Part shown: one piece after another, positions 25,215 to 33,782 of the stretch
Numbering within the stretch: the stretch's first letter is position 1
Layout of the letters: each line of letters begins with the position of its first letter
NCBI RefSeq assembly: GCF_001641085.1
Contig: NZ_LXIE01000028.1
Location: forward strand, 1 to 60,306
Length of the DNA: 60,306 bases
Source: Aequorivita soesokkakensis
GTDB taxonomy: Bacteria > Bacteroidota > Bacteroidia > Flavobacteriales > Flavobacteriaceae
Direction: 5' to 3'
Notes under the pieces: generated by a model
Databases searched by the model: none
Seen by the model: only the letters and a program-made list of their open reading frames with translations
Told to the model about the DNA's origin: nothing
Program-made: the position numbers and the translations under genes

Positions 25215-26822
25215 ATGCTTTTTCGTTTCCTTTTATTTCTATTCCTTGTTCACTCCGCGGTTGCCCAAGAAGGCGTTTCCGTTTTGATGGACAGTTTGGC
25301 GCAAACTTCTTCTGAAAGTGAAAAAGCCAGATTGAGCATCAAAATTGCTTCAAAACTGGCGAATGATGATTGGGATAGGGCGTTAAGCTATATGGATATT
25401 GCAAAGGAGAGCGCCCTAAAATCTAATTCGCAGAAAACAGTTGCACATTTTTACAAAGCGCTTGGGGACATTTATTTTGATAAGGATGCACTGGATATTG
25501 CATTGGAACATTTTCTAAAAGCGTACAGTTTTTATGAAACGCAGCCAGCTTCGGAACGTTTCAAATTGGAAAATGGCCTTGCAATAATTTATGCCCGAAC
25601 CGATAACGAAGAAAAAGCGCTGCAATTCTTCAAAAAAGTTTACAATTATCAAAAGCAGAAGAACGATACCATAAATCTTGCGCGAATCCTCAACAATATG
25701 GGGAGTTTTTATTTGGAAAAAAATGTAGATTCTTCAGTGGCTTATTTCAAGGAGTCGCTTCACCTTTCAAAAAATATTTCAGACCCAAATTTGAAAATGT
25801 TCCTGCACACCAATCTCGCGCGTTGTTATGTAATTAAAGATGAGCCAGATTTGGCTAAAAGTTATTTCAACAAAGCGCTAGTGGATGTTGAAAAAGGTGC
25901 TAGTTCCCGAAATGCGGCTTGGTTTTACAACGAATTTTCAGAATTCTATCAAAATATAGATATGCCGGACTCATCGGTGTATTTTGCGCAAAAAGCCGTA
26001 AAAAATTTGGATAGCGTTGCGCCCTTCGGCTTTGAACAGCAGCGTGCCATTGGGCTTTTGTATAAAGGTTACATTGCAAAAGGGGAATTTGAAAATGCAT
26101 CCAATTATTTTGAAAAATATTCTGCAATTGGCGATACCTTAAATTTAGAGGATAAACGCGTAAACCTTGAAAAGCTTTTGATTGGTGAAGAATACCGAAA
26201 CAAGGAAAAAATACACGCGCTGGAAGAAAGTAAAAGACAATCTAGAAACTATATTATTCTTTTGGGTTTGCTTGCCATTTTGTTGGTTTTGGGGATGTTG
26301 TTATATCGTTTTCGAAACAAATTGAAAAGGGCAGAACTTGAAAAACAACTTGCTACGGCAAAACAGAAAGAGTTAAATACAAATCTGGAATTAAAAAATA
26401 AAGAATTGATAGGGAAAGCGATGATAGAAATGCATCGCACCGAAATAATAGAGGATATTTTAAACGATTTAAAGGAAATAAAACTGAAAGCGGCCAAAAA
26501 AGAGACCCAAAACGCAATTGATTATATTGTAAAAAGATTGAAGCGCGACACTTCAAGCAATGTTTGGGAAGAATTTGAACTGCGTTTTGAGCAAGTCCAC
26601 GAATCGTTTTATAACAACTTGACCGAAAAGCACCCAGATTTAACTTCTCGAGACAAGCGACTTTGCGCGCTTTTAAAATTGAACCTTACTTCAAAAGAGA
26701 TTTCGCAAATTACCGGACAGTCTTCAAAATCGGTTGAAAATGCACGAACACGGCTTCGAAAAAAGCTGGACATTACTAATTCAAATACAGATTTGTCTGC
26801 ATATTTGTCCAGCTTTGGGTAA
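25215..26822 (+). CDS. TPR-containing membrane protein with C-terminal LuxR-type helix-turn-helix
   Basis: A 535-residue one-component regulator. It has a signal-like N-terminus (MLFRFLLFLFLVHSAVAQ), about five tetratricopeptide repeats (residues ~40-300), and a membrane segment near 345-365 (YIILLGLLAILLVLGMLLY). A coiled coil follows (KLKRAELEKQLATAKQKEL), and then a DNA-binding domain with LTSRDKRLCALLKLNLTSKE. In that segment, SQITGQSSKSVENARTRLRK is the recognition part. The layout implies sensing outside and DNA binding inside the cell. Such proteins are widespread in Flavobacteriaceae, where their targets are mostly unknown. Confidence 0.85.
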   Translation: MLFRFLLFLFLVHSAVAQEGVSVLMDSLAQTSSESEKARLSIKIASKLANDDWDRALSYMDIAKESALKSNSQKTVAHFYKALGDIYFDKDALDIALEHFLKAYSFYETQPASERFKLENGLAIIYARTDNEEKALQFFKKVYNYQKQKNDTINLARILNNMGSFYLEKNVDSSVAYFKESLHLSKNISDPNLKMFLHTNLARCYVIKDEPDLAKSYFNKALVDVEKGASSRNAAWFYNEFSEFYQNIDMPDSSVYFAQKAVKNLDSVAPFGFEQQRAIGLLYKGYIAKGEFENASNYFEKYSAIGDTLNLEDKRVNLEKLLIGEEYRNKEKIHALEESKRQSRNYIILLGLLAILLVLGMLLYRFRNKLKRAELEKQLATAKQKELNTNLELKNKELIGKAMIEMHRTEIIEDILNDLKEIKLKAAKKETQNAIDYIVKRLKRDTSSNVWEEFELRFEQVHESFYNNLTEKHPDLTSRDKRLCALLKLNLTSKEISQITGQSSKSVENARTRLRKKLDITNSNTDLSAYLSSFG

Positions 26823-26971
26823 AATTTCCATATTTTTTTAAATTTTAAATCAAGATTTAGATAATTGAAAATCAATATTTTATAAATAATTGAGTAGTAA
26901 TGCTATGGTTGTTTTTCGGGCTTGAGTGTTTTTGATAGGGTGAAAAATTATGCACAACTAAAATCCGGATA

Positions 26972-26979
26972 TACTTTTG
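26972..26979 (+). promoter_or_regulatory. Candidate -7 box upstream of the 43-aa ORF and T9SS gene
   Basis: TACTTTTG matches TAnnTTTG and lies 29 bases upstream of the small ORF. No convincing -33 TTG is present at the expected distance. Confidence 0.4.
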
Positions 26980-27007
26980 GAAAAGTTTTACAATCAAAAC
27001 CATTGCA

Positions 27008-27139
27008 ATGAAAAAAACACCAAATGAAAAAACCAATTTGGAAAAACTGTTGGAAAACAATTCAGACAAAAAAAATGCTTTAAAAAAAATAATCCAAGAG
27101 CTGGACAAAAAGCAAACTACAATTAAAAAGTCAAACTGA
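27008..27139 (+). CDS. Small 43-residue Lys-rich coiled-coil ORF
   Basis: ATG 27008 opens 43 codons ending in TGA at 27137-27139. The peptide is strongly charged, with leucines spaced as in a short coiled coil (NLEKLLENNSDKKNALKKII). A good -7 box lies upstream and the T9SS cargo gene starts 17 bases after its stop, which supports a real cotranscribed gene. I do not recognise a family. Confidence 0.5.
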   Translation: MKKTPNEKTNLEKLLENNSDKKNALKKIIQELDKKQTTIKKSN

Positions 27140-27155
27140 AATTAAAACGAATATC

Positions 27156-28757
27156 ATGAAAACTATTTTTACTATTAGCTGTTTTTTATCAATGTTTATT
27201 GCCACGGCGCAATGGACGACAGACACAGATGTGAATACATTGGTCGCCGAATCTGGCGAGCTGGACATGCAAGCTCGCGGCACCTCTGACGGACAAACCT
27301 ATGTTGTTTATTGGAAAAACGTTGGCGCGCCAACCAATATAGAATTGCGTTTGCAAGTAATGGATGCTGATGGCAACCGAACTTTGGGCAATGACGGGAT
27401 ATTGGTAAGTGATCAATTGCCAATGAGCACGTTTACGGTTATAATGAATTCTGTGGTTGATGCGGACGATAATCTTTATATAGGCGTTACAGGCACGGAA
27501 GATTTTTCCGCTTATGCTTTTAAAATGGATATTGATGGAAACCAACTTTGGGGAGCCAATGGCATTAGTCTGGGCACAGGTGTTCCGGTAACTATATTAC
27601 CGCTATCTTCGGGAGAAGCCATTGTTTCATGGCATGATTCCGGTGCTGCCGTTATGCAAAAATATGATGCTAGCGGAACAGCTGTTTGGCCAACTACAAA
27701 AACTATTGGTTCAGGAAATACTGTGGCAGGTAATTTATTTGAACTTGCAGGCGGCGATTTTGAAATAGTTTATCACTCTGTCTTAAGCGGGATAAACTCA
27801 AATTTATATGCCCAAAGATATGATACGGACGGAAATCCAGTATGGGCAAGCGCAATACAGATTGCCGATAGAGCTACAGCTTTTAACCGTTCATATACAG
27901 GGGTGCAGGATGGTGATGTTGTTTATATGGGCTATTTTGCTTCCGCTGGAACGCGTTTTGATTCCTATTTACAACGAATAGATTCTGACGGAACATTGCC
28001 TTGGGGAATCAATGGTTCCGATTTTGACACTAATGAAACGGATTATGAAATGGATACTGAAATCGCTTTTCAAACTGGGTCGCAATATGTATGGGCCGTT
28101 GCAACTTATACAAATCCTACCCAAAGTGAACGAGGTGAATATGTTCAAAAATTCGACAAAGTTTCAGGTGCTCGTGAATTGACAGACAATGCAAAAGTTG
28201 TATTTCCTATAGGAAATGATAAATCACATGCGGGTTCACTTCGTTTAAGAAATGGCAACCCTCTTTTCTTGATGGAAGAAGGTGAAAACAATGGAGTCTC
28301 TCCTACCACATTGAACGTTGTTTATTTAGATGAAAACGGAAACTTTTTTTGGAACGAAGAAACACGTCCTGTAGCTACTTTTGCAGCAGATAAGAGCAGG
28401 GTTAATTTTACAAAAGAAGCAAATATGCAGAATGTGGCAGTTTTTTTAGAAGATAAAGGAAATGGCTCTAAAATTTATGCGCAAAATGTGGTTGACGAAA
28501 CTGCAGGGACAGAGGAGTTTTCAAATGTTTCAATATTTTTCGCAAACCCGGTGAATGATGAAATGATAATTAAAAGTAACTCTACCATTGAATCAATTTC
28601 AGTATTTAATGTTTTGGGACAGCAATTGTTCAGTGCAGAATACAATGGAGAAACAACCATTAATATCAATACCGGAAGCTGGAAATCTGGTATTTATTTT
28701 ATGAATGTTTCCACAAACGAAGGATTTAAAAAAGGAATAAAATTGGTTAAACAGTAA
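27156..28757 (+). CDS. Secreted protein with T9SS type A C-terminal sorting domain
   Basis: A 533-residue protein with a signal peptide (TIFTISCFLSMFIATAQW). A beta-propeller-like region follows, with repeated DADGN, DIDGNQLWG, DTDGNPVWA and DSDGTLPWG turns at roughly regular spacing. At the end is a Por-type sorting domain of about 75 residues (ANPVNDEMIIKS through SGIYFMNVSTNEG). It should cross the outer membrane by the type IX system and be released or anchored at the surface. The ligand or activity is not evident. A terminator follows. Confidence 0.9.
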   Translation: MKTIFTISCFLSMFIATAQWTTDTDVNTLVAESGELDMQARGTSDGQTYVVYWKNVGAPTNIELRLQVMDADGNRTLGNDGILVSDQLPMSTFTVIMNSVVDADDNLYIGVTGTEDFSAYAFKMDIDGNQLWGANGISLGTGVPVTILPLSSGEAIVSWHDSGAAVMQKYDASGTAVWPTTKTIGSGNTVAGNLFELAGGDFEIVYHSVLSGINSNLYAQRYDTDGNPVWASAIQIADRATAFNRSYTGVQDGDVVYMGYFASAGTRFDSYLQRIDSDGTLPWGINGSDFDTNETDYEMDTEIAFQTGSQYVWAVATYTNPTQSERGEYVQKFDKVSGARELTDNAKVVFPIGNDKSHAGSLRLRNGNPLFLMEEGENNGVSPTTLNVVYLDENGNFFWNEETRPVATFAADKSRVNFTKEANMQNVAVFLEDKGNGSKIYAQNVVDETAGTEEFSNVSIFFANPVNDEMIIKSNSTIESISVFNVLGQQLFSAEYNGETTININTGSWKSGIYFMNVSTNEGFKKGIKLVKQ

Positions 28758-28782
28758 GCATATATATCCCCAATTTTTGAAG

Positions 28783-28816
28783 GCCTTTCCAAGAATTTTT
28801 TTGGGGAGGCTTTTTT
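28783..28816 (+). terminator. Intrinsic terminator after the T9SS gene
   Basis: GCCTTTCC (28783-28790) pairs with GGGGAGGC (28803-28810), including G-U pairs, and is followed by six T. Confidence 0.7.
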
Positions 28817-29354
28817 ATTCCTTATTTTCATCCTCTTCCTGAAAAACCAAGGGATGATCTTTTTCTCCCAACCCCACAATTTTTATCATATTTATTACGG
28901 TATTGTAGAGCATTAAAATAACTGAAACCATTCCACCACTTAGTAGCGATGATAGAAATAATGTTGCCCAATAAATATTGGAGTACCAATTGGTTTTTAA
29001 TTCTTCAGATTCCGTAATAGGAATATTGAATACTTGAAAAAGAATAATTGCCACAACAAATAGTATAGTATCTAGCTTTGCAATGGCCATCACTTGCACA
29101 TAGTGTTCTTTTTTTAATTTTGATTTTGAACCCGAACTAATTCCTAAAAGTGTGAGTAAAAGTGCTAAAATTGTAGCCGAGGCAAGCACAATGGTATTAC
29201 AAAGCATATTTATGCCCGGAAGGGAAGAGGTTATCAATTTTTTTGCTTCGTAACCTGAAATATTTCCCAAGAGAAAAACGCCAGTTCCGGTAATAATTGC
29301 AGCAATTAATCCACCATAAAGCGACCGTTGGTTGTATTTTGAAAGTTTTATCAT
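28815..29354 (-). CDS. Four-helix membrane protein, uncharacterised
   Basis: A 179-residue protein with four predicted membrane segments: LIAAIITGTGVFLLGN, TIVLASATILALLLTLLGI, TILFVVAIILFQVFNI and WATLFLSSLLSGGMVSVILML. The short C-terminal tail is acidic (VFQEEDENKE). I recognise no family. The next gene upstream on the same strand ends at 29413, and a strong hairpin lies between them, so this gene probably has its own promoter or is expressed by readthrough. Confidence 0.7.
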   Translation of the reverse strand: MIKLSKYNQRSLYGGLIAAIITGTGVFLLGNISGYEAKKLITSSLPGINMLCNTIVLASATILALLLTLLGISSGSKSKLKKEHYVQVMAIAKLDTILFVVAIILFQVFNIPITESEELKTNWYSNIYWATLFLSSLLSGGMVSVILMLYNTVINMIKIVGLGEKDHPLVFQEEDENKE

Positions 29355-29373
29355 GTTCCCTACATTTTAAAAT

Positions 29374-29412
29374 CTTTATAGGAAGTATTAATCGTTAATA
29401 CTTCCTATAAAG
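29374..29412 (-). terminator. Perfect 18-bp hairpin, terminator-like
   Basis: The arm at 29374-29391 (CTTTATAGGAAGTATTAA) and its perfect complement at 29395-29412 leave a 3-nt loop. It starts at the base after the stop of the minus-strand 29413-30324 gene and is symmetrical, so it could work in both directions. The T-tract after it on the minus strand is weak. Confidence 0.6.
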
Positions 29413-30324
29413 TTAAAAGTAAAGATACAAACCTGCATTTATATAATGCGTATCAACAATCAAAGGAATTATATCGTCTTCCGTTCTGAAAGAAAGATCA
29501 TTTTCATATTCAGGAATGTAGCTTAAAATTACACCCAGCGATTTTTTCTCATCCAAAGAAAACAAAACGCCCAATTTGGGAATGGCAAAGGCACTACCAT
29601 CTCTCTCGTTTAATTTGTAACCATTATAGTTCCCTTTATAATGGTCGCTTGAAAGACCAATCCCAATACCAATTAAAGGTCTAATTGAACCATTTTTATT
29701 GAAGTGGTATTCTAAACCTAAATTTGCTTTTTGTGAATCCTTCCGAAAATTTGTTTCGAAAGGAGAGTTTCCAAAATCCTTATCGCCAGAAAATGCAGCA
29801 TTCACTTCCAAAGTAACATATAGATTGCCTTGTAGGGAACCAATAAAACCAGGAGTTGCGGCAATACCAAAACTTGCTTGCCCTTGTGTTAAATTTTCGT
29901 AATCGTCAAAATTGAAAAAACTGATGCGGTTTAAAGAACCACCAATGCTCACGAAAAATTTATATTCATCCCCTTGAAAATTCGCGGCCTGTTTAATCTC
30001 CTTTTCTGTTGGCTCAAAAGGTGTGTATTCGCAATTGTTATAAGTTTCAACTACTTGTATCAATTGTCCTTCCGTAACTAGATGTGAATCGAAAACAGAT
30101 TGCCTCAATTTTTCACAATCCCTAAAAAGCACTGCAAGTGTGCCTTGCACGTGATTGTCTTCATTTGGCCGAATGTTTATTTTTTTAGTTGTGCCGTCTT
30201 CTTTTTTGATTTCATAAATACCCGTGGCCACGCGAGTTAAAACAGCCTTTCCGGTAACCAATTCCTGTGCTTGCATTCCAAAACTTGCAAGCAGTAGGAA
30301 CAATAATAATTTAATTGATTTCAT
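29413..30324 (-). CDS. Outer membrane beta-barrel protein, uncharacterised
   Basis: A 303-residue protein with a signal peptide (SIKLLLFLLLASFGMQAQ). After residue ~110 an alternating aromatic/hydrophobic pattern of beta strands ends in YINAGLYLYF, whose terminal Phe is typical of outer-membrane barrels. The N-terminal part (residues 20-105) looks like a separate small domain (KAVLTRVATGIYEIKKEDGT). A 7-bp inverted repeat (30349-30355 / 30362-30368) lies in its leader. No function can be assigned. Confidence 0.75.
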   Translation of the reverse strand: MKSIKLLLFLLLASFGMQAQELVTGKAVLTRVATGIYEIKKEDGTTKKINIRPNEDNHVQGTLAVLFRDCEKLRQSVFDSHLVTEGQLIQVVETYNNCEYTPFEPTEKEIKQAANFQGDEYKFFVSIGGSLNRISFFNFDDYENLTQGQASFGIAATPGFIGSLQGNLYVTLEVNAAFSGDKDFGNSPFETNFRKDSQKANLGLEYHFNKNGSIRPLIGIGIGLSSDHYKGNYNGYKLNERDGSAFAIPKLGVLFSLDEKKSLGVILSYIPEYENDLSFRTEDDIIPLIVDTHYINAGLYLYF

Positions 30325-30444
30325 ACCTTTTCTTTTTTTTAAATTTTTAAATCGAATGAGGTCGATTTTACTATAGTTTCAAGAAATTATTTCTTAAAAC
30401 AATTTTTTCAGAATAAGGTTTTGTTAGTTGAGGGTTTTTTAAAC

Positions 30445-30984
30445 TTACTTTTTCATAGCTCCCGGAGGATATTCCGCTAAAATTTTCATCACAATTTCAC
30501 GAATACGCTCTTCCTTTTTTTCCATATTGCTCGTTACTAAATCTGCGCTTCCCATTCCTTGCCAAACAAGATTGTTAGTTTTGGCATCAATCAAATCGAT
30601 ATAAAGGGTGCCTTCGGTTGAGCGGGAAACGTTGCTTCCGCCATAATAACCTCCATAATACCAAGGGCTCCAGCCCCAACCCATACCAAAATTATTATTG
30701 TAAACGTCAATGCGCTCACGCTCTTTGGTGAAAATGCTAACGAGCAAATCTGGAGTTTCAGATTTTGACATTCCTTTTACGGTAAGATTTTCTTCTATAG
30801 CGCGAAGTATGCGTTTTTTGTCAAGATCGCTGATTTCAGCCTTGTCTATTCCCGGCTTAAAAAAAGCAAAGGAATTGTACTGATTAAAATTTGCTTCTTT
30901 ATCGAAATCTGTCGCCACGCGAACGGTGGAGCAGGAAGCGAAAACAAAAAGCAAGAGCAGTGGTAAGAATTTAAGTGCTTTCAT
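30445..30984 (-). CDS. DUF4136-type lipoprotein
   Basis: A 179-residue protein with a lipobox at C18 (LLLLFVFASCS). The segment VRVATDFDKEANFNQYNSFAF fits DUF4136, as do SDLDKKRILRAIEENLTVKGM and VWQGMGSADL. Between them lies a Gly/Tyr/Trp-rich stretch (GWGWSPWYYGGYYGGSN). It is periplasmic and membrane-anchored, and its role is unknown. It follows hutU on the same strand after 12 bases and so may be cotranscribed. Confidence 0.85.
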   Translation of the reverse strand: MKALKFLPLLLLFVFASCSTVRVATDFDKEANFNQYNSFAFFKPGIDKAEISDLDKKRILRAIEENLTVKGMSKSETPDLLVSIFTKERERIDVYNNNFGMGWGWSPWYYGGYYGGSNVSRSTEGTLYIDLIDAKTNNLVWQGMGSADLVTSNMEKKEERIREIVMKILAEYPPGAMKK

Positions 30985-30996
30985 AGGAGTAATTTT

Positions 30997-32979
30997 TTAT
31001 TTGAATAATTTATCGTCAACAAAATTTGGAAGCGTAACCTTTAATTGCGGATTGTTTTGCATCGCGCGTTTTATTGCGAAGACAGCTTCGTCATTCCGTG
31101 CCCAACTGCGTCTGGCTATTCCGTTATTCACATCCCAGAAAAGCATATTTTCAAGTCGCCGTTGTGCATCGGTACTACCATCAAGAACCATTCCGAAACC
31201 ACCGTTTATCACTTCGCCCCAACCTACGCCGCCACCGTTGTGGATGCTCACCCAAGTTGCGCCACGAAAGCTATCGCCAATTACATTTTGGATGGCCATA
31301 TCGGCCGTAAACCTGCTACCATCGTATATATTTGAAGTTTCGCGATAGGGCGAATCGGTCCCCGAAACATCGTGATGGTCACGCCCCAAAACTACCGGGC
31401 CAATTTTTCCTTCCGAAATAGCTTTGTTGAAAGCCGAAGCAATCTGCACACGCCCGTCTGAATCTGCATAAAGTATGCGCGCTTGCGAACCAACGACCAA
31501 TTTGTTTTCCTGCGCGCCTTTAATCCAAGTGATGTTATCCTGCATTTGTTGCTGGATTTCCTTTGGTGAATTTTTCATCAATTCCTCCAAAACAATACAA
31601 GCTATTTCATCGGTCTTTTGAAGATCTTCGGGTTTTCCCGAAGCGCATACCCAACGGAACGGTCCAAAACCGTAATCGAAACACATTGGGCCCATAATAT
31701 CCTGCACATAGGAAGGATATTTGAATTCCTTATTTATTTCTGAGGAAAGCACATCGGCACCTGCGCGCGAGGCTTCCAAAAGAAAAGCATTTCCGTAATC
31801 GAAGAAATATGTGCCTTTTGCAGTGTGCTTGTTGATGGCTTCCACTTGGCGGCGCAAACTTTTTTGCACTTCTTTTTTGAATTGTTCGGGATTGTTTGCC
31901 ATCATTTCGTTGGCTTCCTCATAACTCAACCCAACTGGGTAATACCCTCCAGCCCAGGGATTGTGAAGTGAAGTTTGGTCACTTCCCAAATCGATATGTA
32001 TATTTTCCTCAGCAAATTTTTCCCAAACTTCCACCACATTTCCGTCGTAGGCTATGGAAACGGTTTCCTTATTCGCCAATGCTTCTTTTACTCGTTTTGA
32101 GAGTTTATCCAAATCTGAAATCACTTCATCCACCCAGCCTTGGCTGTGCCTTGTTTCCGTAGCTTTTTTGTTTACTTCGGCGCAGACCGTTACACAGCCT
32201 GCAATATTTCCGGCTTTGGGTTGCGCGCCGCTCATACCGCCGAGACCGGAAGTTACGAACAAGCCGCCCTTTGGCTCTTTTTTAATTTTTCTGAAACCAT
32301 TCAAAACGGTAATTGTGGTTCCGTGTACAATTCCCTGCGGACCGATGTACATATAGCTTCCCGCGGTCATTTGACCGTACTGTGTTACGCCCAAAGCATT
32401 GAATTTTTCCCAATCGTCTGGTTTTGAATAATTTGGAATCATCATTCCATTTGTAACAACCACTCGCGGTGCATCTTTATGAGAAGGAAATAAACCCATT
32501 GGATGCCCAGAATAAACAGCTAAGGTTTGCTCGTCGGTCATTTCAGAAAGGTATTTCATCACCAAAAGGTACTGCGCCCAGTTTTGAAATACCGCGCCAT
32601 TTCCGCCATAGGTAATCAACTCATGCGGATGTTGCGCCACGGCATAATCCAAGTTATTTTGAATCATTAGCATAATCGCCTTTGCCTGCTCACATTTTCC
32701 GGGATATTCCGCAATTGGCCGCGCGTACATTTTATAATCGGGACGGAAACGGTACATATAAATGCGCCCGTATTTTTCCAGCTCCTCGCGAAATTCGGGT
32801 AGGAGCGTGGCGTGGTGTTTCGGCTCAAAATAGCGAAGGGCGTTGCGTAGCGCGAGTTCCTTTTCTTCCTTTGAAAGGATTTCCTTTCGTTTTGGTGCGT
32901 GGTTTATGGATGGGTCGTAAGGTTTCTTTTCGGGTAAAACTGAAGGAATGCCTTGTTGTATTTGTTCTTTAAAAGTCAT
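30997..32979 (-). CDS. hutU: Urocanate hydratase
   Basis: It hydrates urocanate to imidazolonepropionate, the second step of histidine breakdown, using tightly bound NAD. The 660 residues include the NAD-binding TSGLGGMSGAQPKAG and the active-site block MGPMCFDYGFGPFRWVCASG with its conserved Cys. Canonical proteobacterial HutU has about 560 residues; the longer form is, I believe, usual in Bacteroidota. No other hut gene lies in the window. ATG 32979 is close to a palindromic repeat at 32995. Confidence 0.95.
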   Translation of the reverse strand: MTFKEQIQQGIPSVLPEKKPYDPSINHAPKRKEILSKEEKELALRNALRYFEPKHHATLLPEFREELEKYGRIYMYRFRPDYKMYARPIAEYPGKCEQAKAIMLMIQNNLDYAVAQHPHELITYGGNGAVFQNWAQYLLVMKYLSEMTDEQTLAVYSGHPMGLFPSHKDAPRVVVTNGMMIPNYSKPDDWEKFNALGVTQYGQMTAGSYMYIGPQGIVHGTTITVLNGFRKIKKEPKGGLFVTSGLGGMSGAQPKAGNIAGCVTVCAEVNKKATETRHSQGWVDEVISDLDKLSKRVKEALANKETVSIAYDGNVVEVWEKFAEENIHIDLGSDQTSLHNPWAGGYYPVGLSYEEANEMMANNPEQFKKEVQKSLRRQVEAINKHTAKGTYFFDYGNAFLLEASRAGADVLSSEINKEFKYPSYVQDIMGPMCFDYGFGPFRWVCASGKPEDLQKTDEIACIVLEELMKNSPKEIQQQMQDNITWIKGAQENKLVVGSQARILYADSDGRVQIASAFNKAISEGKIGPVVLGRDHHDVSGTDSPYRETSNIYDGSRFTADMAIQNVIGDSFRGATWVSIHNGGGVGWGEVINGGFGMVLDGSTDAQRRLENMLFWDVNNGIARRSWARNDEAVFAIKRAMQNNPQLKVTLPNFVDDKLFK

Positions 32980-32994
32980 TTTTTTTATATTTTT

Positions 32995-33057
32995 CTTTGC
33001 GTTCTCTGCGCCTTCGCGGTGGAGGAAATTAACCGCAGAGACGCAGAGGGCGCAGAG
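32995..33057. repeat. GCGTTCTCTGCGCC palindrome, copy 1 (downstream of GxxExxY gene)
   Basis: Two 26-bp arms (32995-33020 and 33032-33057) pair in 20 of 26 positions with an 11-base loop. Copies 2 (33448-33510) and 3 (45508-45568) share the same structure. Copy 1 ends directly at the stop codon of the GxxExxY gene. Confidence 0.85.
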
Positions 33058-33435
33058 TTATAAATTGTTTACGATTCTTTTGAGTCCATCAATTAATTTT
33101 ACAGAATTGAAATTTATTAAAAGTCCAAGTTTTACTTCTTTTAACTTTAAATAAGTCAATATTTGGGCAGTATGTATCGGGGCCAATGCGTCAACAGATT
33201 TAATTTCGACAATAACTTTATTTTCCACAATCATATCAATTCTATACCCAGCATTCAGTTTAATTTCTTTATAAATAATTGGCAACGGAACCTGTTGCTT
33301 CACTTCCAACCCCATCAATTTTAACTCATGCGCTAAACAAACTTCATAGGTGCTTTCCAATAACCCAGGTCCAAGTTGTTTGTGGACTTCAATACCCGCA
33401 CCGATTATTTTTGAAGATATTTCGTTCTCAGTCAT
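33058..33435 (-). CDS. GxxExxY protein
   Basis: A 125-residue protein of the GxxExxY family. The diagnostic motif is G-P-G-L-L-E-S-T-Y near residues 21-29, followed by EVCLAHEL. An RIDMIVENKVIVEIKSVDAL segment then resembles the D-ExK core of PD-(D/E)XK nucleases. The molecular function is unproven. I use ATG 33435; the open frame continues upstream to 33573, but those codons are palindrome copy 2 and the antisense of the next gene. The gene fits between two copies of one palindrome in the same orientation, which suggests a mobile unit. Confidence 0.88.
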   Translation of the reverse strand: MTENEISSKIIGAGIEVHKQLGPGLLESTYEVCLAHELKLMGLEVKQQVPLPIIYKEIKLNAGYRIDMIVENKVIVEIKSVDALAPIHTAQILTYLKLKEVKLGLLINFNSVKLIDGLKRIVNNL

Positions 33436-33447
33436 TTTGAATATTTT

Positions 33448-33510
33448 CTTTGCGTTCTCTGCGCCTTCGCGATGGAGAAAATTAACCGCAAAGGCACAGA
33501 GCACACAGAG
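33448..33510. repeat. GCGTTCTCTGCGCC palindrome, copy 2 (upstream of GxxExxY gene)
   Basis: Arms at 33448-33473 and 33485-33510, in the same orientation as copy 1. The pair therefore encloses the GxxExxY gene as direct repeats of palindromes. Confidence 0.85.
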
Positions 33511-33514
33511 TTTA

Positions 33515-33682
33515 TTAATGCTTCCCAGTTTTTTTGTCAAAGCCGTACGGACAATGACGGCAGCCACTTTCACAGCAATATCCGCGTTTTAAGTGGTACT
33601 GTTCCGTAAAACATTTGTAGCCTTCGGGCGTTAGGTAATAATCGCCTTCTTCGAGTTCTATTTTTTTCTTTGGAAAAAGCAT
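33515..33682 (-). CDS. DUF5522 small zinc-binding-like protein
   Basis: A 55-residue protein starting at ATG 33682. The core reads GYKCFTEQYHLKRGYCCESG followed by CRHCPYGFDKK, matching the DUF5522 signature with its closely spaced cysteines (C36, C37, C41, C44). These suggest a metal site; the function is unknown. The stop is five bases from palindrome copy 2. The gene is divergent from era with about 100 bases between them. It is well conserved as a family, so I consider it real despite its size. Confidence 0.85.
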   Translation of the reverse strand: MLFPKKKIELEEGDYYLTPEGYKCFTEQYHLKRGYCCESGCRHCPYGFDKKTGKH

Positions 33683-33782
33683 TTCACAAAAGTAAGGATT
33701 TCAAGGCTGAAAGTTTTAAAATTGAACCAAATCCATTGTTTCGGGATTTAAGCCTTAAATTTGCAATATCAATTCCAAAGAA

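Noticed and set aside
33436-33573. N-terminal extension of the GxxExxY protein
   Set aside because: Encoded by palindrome copy 2 and the antisense of the DUF5522 gene; family similarity starts at the ATG at 33435.
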